Assembly: GCA_028821815.1 (NCBI GenBank)
Contig: JAPKEY010000077.1
Location: 1-6,929, forward strand
Source: Candidatus Poseidoniales archaeon
GTDB lineage: Archaea; Thermoplasmatota; Poseidoniia; Poseidoniales; Thalassarchaeaceae
Reading direction: 5' to 3'
DNA length: 6,929 nucleotides
Numbering within the stretch: position 1 is the first letter of the stretch; every line of letters starts with the position of its first letter. The notes below the pieces were generated by a model. The model had not been told where the DNA came from, did no database searches, and saw nothing but the letters and a program-made list of their open reading frames with translations. The position numbers and the translations under genes are program-made. This document shows, one piece after another, positions 1-5,500 of the stretch.

Positions 1-13
1 GTCAAGACCTCCT

Positions 14-55
14 GCGTCACTGTTTGTACTGTGGTACGAGAGTCCACGGGAACGC
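14..55 (+). other. Two-part hairpin
   Basis: GCGT (14-17) can pair with ACGC (52-55), and inside it CTGTGG (29-34) pairs with CCACGG (44-49) with one U-G wobble, around a nine-base loop TACGAGAGT. An 11-base bulge separates the two helices on the 5' side. The stem is modest and could arise by chance. It gains some weight from two stronger hairpins nearby. Confidence 0.3.
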
Positions 56-87
56 ATGTCGTTGTGTCACCTTCACTCCTCTTTTCC

Positions 88-121
88 GGATCTCGGCTGA
101 CTTTCGGGTCGGCCGAGGTCC
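88..121 (+). other. Strong 14-bp hairpin with six-base loop
   Basis: GGATCTCGGCTGAC (88-101) pairs along its full length with GTCGGCCGAGGTCC (108-121), with two G-U wobbles and no bulge, around the loop TTTCGG. G-U pairs are allowed in RNA but not in DNA cruciforms, so an RNA structure is the natural reading. No U-tract follows directly, so it does not look like a classical hairpin terminator. It could belong to a non-coding RNA or to the leader of eif6. Confidence 0.6.
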
Positions 122-185
122 AACTTCTTTCAAACCCCCGCATTCTCATGCAATGGCCGTCAGGCTCGTTCGCAACACTTCAATC

Positions 186-218
186 GGTACGGCTAAGAGA
201 GGCCGGCTCTGCCGTATT
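186..218 (+). promoter_or_regulatory. Hairpin just upstream of the eif6 start
   Basis: Bases 187-193 pair with 211-217 (seven pairs, one G-U). After a two-base TA bulge (194-195), AGAG (196-199) pairs with CTCT (207-210) around the loop AGGCCGG. The structure ends seven bases before the eif6 Shine-Dalgarno site, so it could influence translation of eif6 or form the last helix of an upstream RNA. A regulatory role is inference. Confidence 0.4.
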
Positions 219-224
219 CTCAAC

Positions 225-229
225 GAGGT
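225..229 (+). promoter_or_regulatory. Shine-Dalgarno site of eif6
   Basis: GAGGT lies six bases before the ATG at 236. It is complementary to the CCUCC-type 3' end of archaeal 16S rRNA. It supports the start at 236, which gives the protein a nine-residue N-terminal extension before the first conserved strand. Confidence 0.7.
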
Positions 230-235
230 ATCAAC

Positions 236-898
236 ATGGGGCTGAAAGCAACTGATTTACTTGGTACAAGCCAAGTGGGTGTGCATTTGACAATGGTTGG
301 CCGTGTCATCTTCGCACCATTGCAACTTTCAAAGAAAGATACTACTGCATTGGAAGATAATCTCGGTCTTGAAGTCTCTCAAATGTCGGTTGGCGGTAGT
401 TCACTCGTGGGTGCACTTGTCGCTGGAAATTCAAATGGAATCGCAGTTGCTGATATCGCTACAGAAGAGGAGATCGACCATCTAACCTCATTTGGTGATG
501 TTGTCGTGATGGAAAGCGGTGTCAATGCAGCTGGGAATCTGTTGATTATCAACGAAACTGGAGCTGTTGCAAGCCCAGTATTGCCCCAAGATGGATTGGA
601 TCTTCTCGCTGAAACTCTCAAAGTCAAGTGCGCTGCAATTAGTATTGCTGGAAACGATACACCAGGGAGTGTTGCTGTTTGCAACAATCGTGGAGTTCTT
701 CTTCATCCGGATGTCACTGAAATTGAAGTTGAAAAAATCGAGTCAGTTCTGGATGTTCCAGCCATGGTTGGTACAGTGAATTTTGGTTCCCCATATGTTG
801 GTTCAGGATGTATTTCGACCGATAAAGGCGCATGGGCTGGTTCACAAACTACGGGCCCTGAACTAAATCGAATTGAGGATGCATTGGGGCTTATCTGA
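236..898 (+). CDS. eif6: Translation initiation factor 6 (aIF6)
   Basis: aIF6 is the archaeal counterpart of eIF6. It binds the large ribosomal subunit and keeps it from joining the small subunit until it is released, which links ribosome maturation to initiation. It acts in the cytoplasm. The product is 220 residues, the usual length for the family, whose pentein fold has five similar beta-beta-alpha units. Repeating elements are visible: VGALVAGNSNGIAV (58-71), NLLIINETGAVASP (101-114), SVAVCNNRGVLLHP (145-158) and VGTVNFGSPYVGSG (178-191). The ending STDKGAWAGSQTTGPELNRI (194-213), followed by EDALG, is the typical aIF6 C-terminus with its GSxTTGPEL motif. The start at 236 is chosen for its GAGGT site six bases upstream. 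In many archaea eif6 sits among ribosomal protein genes (L31e, L39e, LX); here purC follows instead, and what precedes it is unclear. Confidence 0.96.
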   Translation: MGLKATDLLGTSQVGVHLTMVGRVIFAPLQLSKKDTTALEDNLGLEVSQMSVGGSSLVGALVAGNSNGIAVADIATEEEIDHLTSFGDVVVMESGVNAAGNLLIINETGAVASPVLPQDGLDLLAETLKVKCAAISIAGNDTPGSVAVCNNRGVLLHPDVTEIEVEKIESVLDVPAMVGTVNFGSPYVGSGCISTDKGAWAGSQTTGPELNRIEDALGLI

Positions 899-951
899 GG
901 AGATTCGGGTATTGCCAATGTTCAAAGACGGATTCGGTAGAGAATCGGATT

Positions 952-1863
952 ATGGCAGAACTCTTGTATGCTGGAAAGGTTAAGCAAGTTTGGAGTACAG
1001 ATGACCCTGACGTGATTGAATTTCGGTATACTAACCAAATTTCAGTCTTTGATCAAATCATACCTTCCCTTATTCCGCGTAAAGGAGAAAGTCTCAACCG
1101 AACATCCTGCCATTGGTTTAGATTGGTGGAAGATGCAGGGATATGTGATACACATATCATTGAGATGAATGCTCCAGACAGAGTCCTTGCACGTCGATAT
1201 GAAGTCATCCGGGAACCCGGTGCAATCCCCCGTGAGATGGAGAATGTTTTCGTCCCACTGGAAGTCATTTGTCGGCACTATTTGGCGGGTGGTGGATGGC
1301 GTAGATACAAGCGTGGTGATGTGGGTGCAGAGGAGTTTGGTTTTGAGCCAGGTACAGTTTTGGAGGAGGGTGTTAAACTCCCTGAACCCTATCTTGAAGT
1401 ATCGACCAAGTTTGAAAAATTCGATCGGCTTCTCGACCGTAACGAGGCATTGGAAATTTCGAATCTGACTGATGGTGAATTCGATGCAATTTTGGCAATT
1501 GTTGTGCAAGTCGATGAAATCATCCAAACTGAGGCCACCAAGCGAGGATTAATCCACGTCGATGGGAAGAAGGAATTTGCTTTGGGACCGGGTAGGATAC
1601 CAGTTCTTGTTGATTCGTTTGGGACATTGGACGAGGACCGATGGTGGGGTGCTGAGGATTATGAAAATGGAACAATTGTGTCCTTATCCAAGGAATTTGT
1701 TCGCGAGCACTACTTGGGCACAGGTCATCATTCAGAACTTTATGCAGCACGTAAAGCCGATACCGAAGAGCCACCTATCCCTGCACTTCCACAAGTCATT
1801 ATCGATCAAACTGCGGCCCTATATGCGAGCATGTTTGAACGATTGACAGGTGAAAATTTCTAA
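952..1863 (+). CDS. purC: Phosphoribosylaminoimidazole-succinocarboxamide synthase (SAICAR synthetase)
   Basis: PurC joins aspartate to CAIR using ATP, giving SAICAR in de novo IMP synthesis; it is cytosolic. At 303 residues it belongs to the longer form (about 290-306) rather than the 240-residue bacterial form. Visible elements in order are the nucleotide-binding strand YAGKVKQVW (6-14), FDQIIPSLIPRKGESLN (33-49), the first signature region VFVPLEVICRHYLAGGG (99-115), EVSTKFEKFDR (149-159), GLIHVDGKKEFAL (199-211), LVDSFGTLDEDRWW (219-232) and SLSKEFVREHYL (244-255). The family signatures are slightly altered: Gly replaces the Ser ending the AGS motif, the second signature reads HVDGKKEFA, and Ser222 follows Asp221 where Glu is common. 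The key acidic and basic positions remain, so activity is expected. The ATG at 952 is the only sensible start; no good Shine-Dalgarno site precedes it. It lies 53 bases after eif6 and is probably cotranscribed. Its stop overlaps the stop of the convergent gene. Confidence 0.95.
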   Translation: MAELLYAGKVKQVWSTDDPDVIEFRYTNQISVFDQIIPSLIPRKGESLNRTSCHWFRLVEDAGICDTHIIEMNAPDRVLARRYEVIREPGAIPREMENVFVPLEVICRHYLAGGGWRRYKRGDVGAEEFGFEPGTVLEEGVKLPEPYLEVSTKFEKFDRLLDRNEALEISNLTDGEFDAILAIVVQVDEIIQTEATKRGLIHVDGKKEFALGPGRIPVLVDSFGTLDEDRWWGAEDYENGTIVSLSKEFVREHYLGTGHHSELYAARKADTEEPPIPALPQVIIDQTAALYASMFERLTGENF

Positions 1864-2525
1864 TCACCATGTGCACGCATTAGAATTCCAATACTGCGTT
1901 TTTCAGCCGTTTTCAGGATAATCAATAGATGACGAGCGACATCCAGTACACCTCCGTCAAATGGTTCGTTTTGGGCAACCTTCCAAGTTGATTTTTGGAG
2001 ATAGGTGCGTAATTCAGTCACCTCCGGTGTCGTCAACCAACCGTGCAATACCATTCCTCCAAAACCATTGCTCAAATGGTCGTGTCCCCGAATTTCACTT
2101 CGAAAACCCGCGTCTAGCTGTGTGAGTAGTTGTCCCCCCCGGTCATTATCGTTCTCCGGAATTAGATACTCCCTCAAGTAGGCAATTGCATCCCCGTCTT
2201 CTGTTGGGAATCGGCCAAGACGTTCCATCGAAATACCTCTGTCTAATGGTTCTGCAGGTCCCCCCTCGTCTGTGGTTTCTCTGAGGGCGATGAACAAAAT
2301 TGTTGCATCATCCCATTCTATTGCTGTTCGTCCCTCTGATAGAACAATACCTTGAGATTCTAGCTGTTTTGCCGCATTCGCGTGTTTGAGAGTGAGGTTT
2401 CCAAGTTCGTCCCCCCCTCCACGTCTTACAGTATCAAGCATATCTGCCAGTTCGGCAGCTGCCAATCCCTGCATCGGGTCGAATGTGTGGAATGGGGTTA
2501 TTGCCCCCGAATTCATGGGTTCCAA
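1860..2525 (-). CDS. Conserved-looking protein of unknown function, coupled to the giant surface protein
   Basis: I do not recognise this protein. It is about 221 residues, acidic, with no signal peptide and no clear membrane segment, so it is probably cytosolic. Visible features, in numbering from the chosen start, are a helix-like N-terminal part (GLAAAELADMLDTVRR, 20-35), a hydrophobic strand DATILFIALRE (73-83), a Gly- and His-containing stretch around GHDHLSNGFGGMVLHGW (147-163), and a C-terminal helix VARHLLIILKTAEKRSIGIL (196-215). The start is uncertain. The frame is open to an ATG at 2588, but that overlaps the giant gene by 62 bases. A TTG at 2525 sits seven bases after GGAGGG and is preferred; the ATG at 2516 (218 residues) is the alternative, with a long 16-base spacer. 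It lies two bases after the upstream stop, so translation is probably coupled. A seven-G run (2134-2140) and another (2411-2417) fall within it. Confidence 0.75.
   Translation of the reverse strand: MEPMNSGAITPFHTFDPMQGLAAAELADMLDTVRRGGGDELGNLTLKHANAAKQLESQGIVLSEGRTAIEWDDATILFIALRETTDEGGPAEPLDRGISMERLGRFPTEDGDAIAYLREYLIPENDNDRGGQLLTQLDAGFRSEIRGHDHLSNGFGGMVLHGWLTTPEVTELRTYLQKSTWKVAQNEPFDGGVLDVARHLLIILKTAEKRSIGILMRAHGD
1899..1913 (+). terminator. Candidate oligo-T terminator for the eif6-purC unit
   Basis: TTTTT (1899-1903) and TTTT (1910-1913) lie 35-50 bases after the purC stop. Archaeal RNA polymerase often terminates at runs of T in the non-template strand without a hairpin. Because the convergent gene begins at once, + strand transcripts must end inside its coding region, antisense to it. 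The runs are short, so this is tentative. Confidence 0.3.
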
Positions 2526-2526
2526 C

Positions 2527-5500
2527 TTAATTCCCTCCAATCCGATCACGACGCTCGCGAAGGCGTTCAAGTCGTGCTTCGAACTCATCCGCTAATGCGG
2601 GTTCCAGTTCAGGTTCAACTTTAATTTCCCCAATTTCAGATTCGGTTTCTACTGATGGCTTCAATTCACCGTCATCTGCTTCGATATGGATGGATTCATC
2701 ATCGATAGTGTCAGGCATATTCCTCATTTTAGTGACTACTTTCTTTCTAATCCGTTTTCGCCTTTCGATCCGCTTCGGACCCGAATTCGGTCGAATCATC
2801 CCAAGTAGGCCCATGGTGCCAAAGACGACAACCAAACTTCCGAGAAGCATGGCGTAATCCAATCCTTCGCTAGGTGTTGCCACCCCTGCAGGTAGTACGA
2901 TTAGATTGGTGTCATCTTGGTCACTACTGTCAATATCCCAAGGGGCTTCACATTGTAATTCAATATCAATGGTTGTTCCTACTGGTAGATTTGGCCTCTT
3001 GATGGTGATTTGAGGGGCCAATTCGCCACCAACGTCGACACGATACCGTGAGCTCCAACTATCGGCACTGAGGTGTAAGTAACAGATGGCTTCAGCAAAT
3101 TTCGATTGATTCTGCCTACTGATTGAAATCACAATTTCTTGGATATCTGAAGTTTCACGTATTTCAACAGCAGTAATCCCCAAATTCCAATCTGTGTCGC
3201 GAACCAGAACAGTTCGTGTGGATTCTGCAATCAATGCCCCATTCCCATCGAGTAATGTTGCTTTGAGTGTATGTTCTCCAGGCACAGGGTCCCATGTTAG
3301 TGCGGAAAGGTTAATCTTACTCAGGGTGATATTTGACAGCAAGTGTCCAGATGCATAATCGATTACAATACCGGTTTCATCACGCAATATGATTGTCCAA
3401 TCGATTTCTGTTGTGCCATTGTGAATGGTGCATGTTGCTTGAGGGTCGGATCCAAGTGAATTTACAGTACAATCGCCCATACGCGTGGGTGGTTCACGCA
3501 CACGCGCCCAATAATCTAGTGAAAAACCATCGACACTCAGTACACCATTGGAATTCATTACAGGCACGGTCCAAAGCCATCCACCCTCATCTGATTGGGA
3601 CAGGGCTCCCCCTCCCTGATGCACAGAATTAATCTCAAACCCGGGATTGAAATTTAATTCTAAAATATCACCCGATGTGCCAAACAGTACTGGGCTGGTA
3701 GCCCACGATTTGTTGCTTTGAGTTAGCGTCAGTATCGCCTCATGTTGTGTTCCACTTTCATCAATGGTTCGTAGCGTAACACTGGTGTCATATCCACTTT
3801 GATTGGAATTTGGTGGGATTGCTGAAAGTGGAATGCCAGAACTTTCACCCACGCCTAGGCTCACTTGATCAGGACCAGAGGTGGACCAACCTTCGGGCAA
3901 TCCAAGGATTTCAATTTCAATTGTTGTGGGTGCATTACCCAAATTTGAGAGCATCGCCAATGGCAAACCACCTACAGGTGATATAGCCCACACTTCATCA
4001 TACTCGAGCGTATAATCGTGCCATGCCGCTACGCGCAAGGGGAGTGTAGTTTGCCCCATTCCTGATCCATCACCATTTCGTGCCCTAAGTGTCAGTTCCA
4101 CTGTATGGCCTGAAACGGCTCCGTCAGGTGGGATGATTTCACAGGTAAAGTTAGCACTCTCTCCAGGTGATAGTGATGAGATATTTTCACTGACATCGAT
4201 GACCCAACCGCCGGCATCAACCCATCCATTGATGAATGGGGCGGCAGGGGAATTTCCGCGCTGTTCGACGATTAGTGATATGTTGGCGCCATTTCGGTCG
4301 ATGTCCAAATCGGCACCTCCTGCTAGAATCCACCAGCCTGAGACATGATTCGTGTGGATGTGGACTACGAATGGTGCAATTGAGATATCATCGCTCAACC
4401 CATCGAAACTAAGGGTCGCTATCGTATCTTTCCATGCAGTGGCTGAAGTATTAACTCCAATTGAGAGGTTTTGAGTTTGATTCACCAATACATTGTCACT
4501 AGAGGTACCCCATGCAGTCCAACCTGTCCCCGTGTCACTTCCTGCAACCTGTAGGGATATTGTTGGAATCAAGTCGATTTGATCGTCTAGGTTACCAATA
4601 TTTTTCACACCGATGATAAAGCTGAGTTGTGTATCAGGGTCAGCATTTATCGTATCTCCACTCTCGATTTGTATGCCGCTGTATGTCAATTCCATTCCCC
4701 AACGGTGATCCTGTCTTGCTTCAATGAGGATGTCTGTAGTAGAATTAACCTCGATGCCCCCCAAAGATTGCATTTCAAAGCGGAGAATGAGGGCAACTGC
4801 AGCAGTCATTTCTTGAGGTAGTGTTAGCGATACCGGGACACTGCGCAGTTCACCCGCGCCGAGTGCATATTGTGAAGATGGAATTTGAATTTGGAGTCCA
4901 GGGTCCATGGAGAAATTAGCATTTGAAACAACACTCCACGATATGTCGTACGCATCAGGGCCATTGCCTGGATTCGACAGTCGGAGCATCAGAGTATCTT
5001 GGACCCCTACATCCATACGATGTGGCTGGATAACCGGTGAAGTAATCTCAAGAACTGCCCTGTGTATTTGTAAGACTTGTAGGGATAGTGATAGTAAACA
5101 TCCACTGTTATTCGCTTCCACAGCAGTCCATGTGTGCAGCATTGGGGGGGCGGCATATGGTATATCTAGAATCAGTGAACCTGTCACCCGTGCACCCGTG
5201 TTCCCAGAAACTCTGAGTGTGGTCCCTTCAATCGATAGAGCACCATTTGTACCCCAAATCCAATCGGGCATGATCATTCCTGCCGATGCCATATCCCATT
5301 CCATTTCATCAACACCCGATGGTAACTGTACCTCGATATTCCATGTTCGATTATCAGCAGGCACAGATCGAATGTGAGGTGGTAAAATTTGCACTTGATT
5401 CGCAGTGAAGGTCAAATCGATTGTTCGGCATTCTTCATCATCACCAGCACCAATACACATCGAGAGTTGTGTCGAGACATTATCTCCAAGTGATGCAGAG

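Larger units (their letters stand above)
1..235 (+). other. Structured leader or possible 3' part of an RNA gene, upstream of eif6
   Basis: No gene can be assigned here with confidence. Two + strand frames stay open from the window edge to bases 245 and 255, but their translations are rich in Arg, Cys, His and Ser and very poor in Asp and Glu, unlike the acidic proteins encoded in the rest of the window. Three hairpins can be drawn: 14-55, 88-121 and 186-218. No clear TATA-like A/T-rich element is visible before eif6. The stretch could be the 5' leader of eif6, the 3' part of a non-coding RNA that begins outside the window, or the end of an unusual Cys-containing small gene whose stop would overlap the eif6 start by 10 bases. 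I could not match it to tRNA, 5S rRNA, RNase P RNA or SRP RNA motifs. Confidence 0.4.

Noticed and set aside
35..42. TACGAGAG in a hairpin loop, like the sarcin-ricin loop of 23S rRNA.
   Set aside because: The universal sequence continues as AGTACGAGAGGA; here the flanks differ on both sides, and no other 23S rRNA landmark is present.
31..255. Open frame running from the left edge to 255, overlapping eif6.
   Set aside because: Its translation is low-complexity Ser/Val-rich with no family resemblance, and it overlaps the eif6 start in another frame.
899..951. Separate promoter for purC in the eif6-purC gap.
   Set aside because: The 53 bases hold no A/T-rich TATA-like element at a suitable distance, so cotranscription is simpler.
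1042..1527. 161-codon open frame antisense to purC.
   Set aside because: It lies fully within the well-supported purC and resembles no known protein; it is a shadow of the purC codon pattern.
2517..2588. ATG at 2588 as the start of the orphan gene.
   Set aside because: It would overlap the giant gene by 62 bases with no Shine-Dalgarno support, while GGAGGG sits ideally before the TTG at 2525.
4907..5377. 156-codon + strand open frame within the giant gene.
   Set aside because: It is antisense to a clear domain-bearing frame, has a Ser/Pro/Arg-rich translation and no ribosome binding site that I can see.
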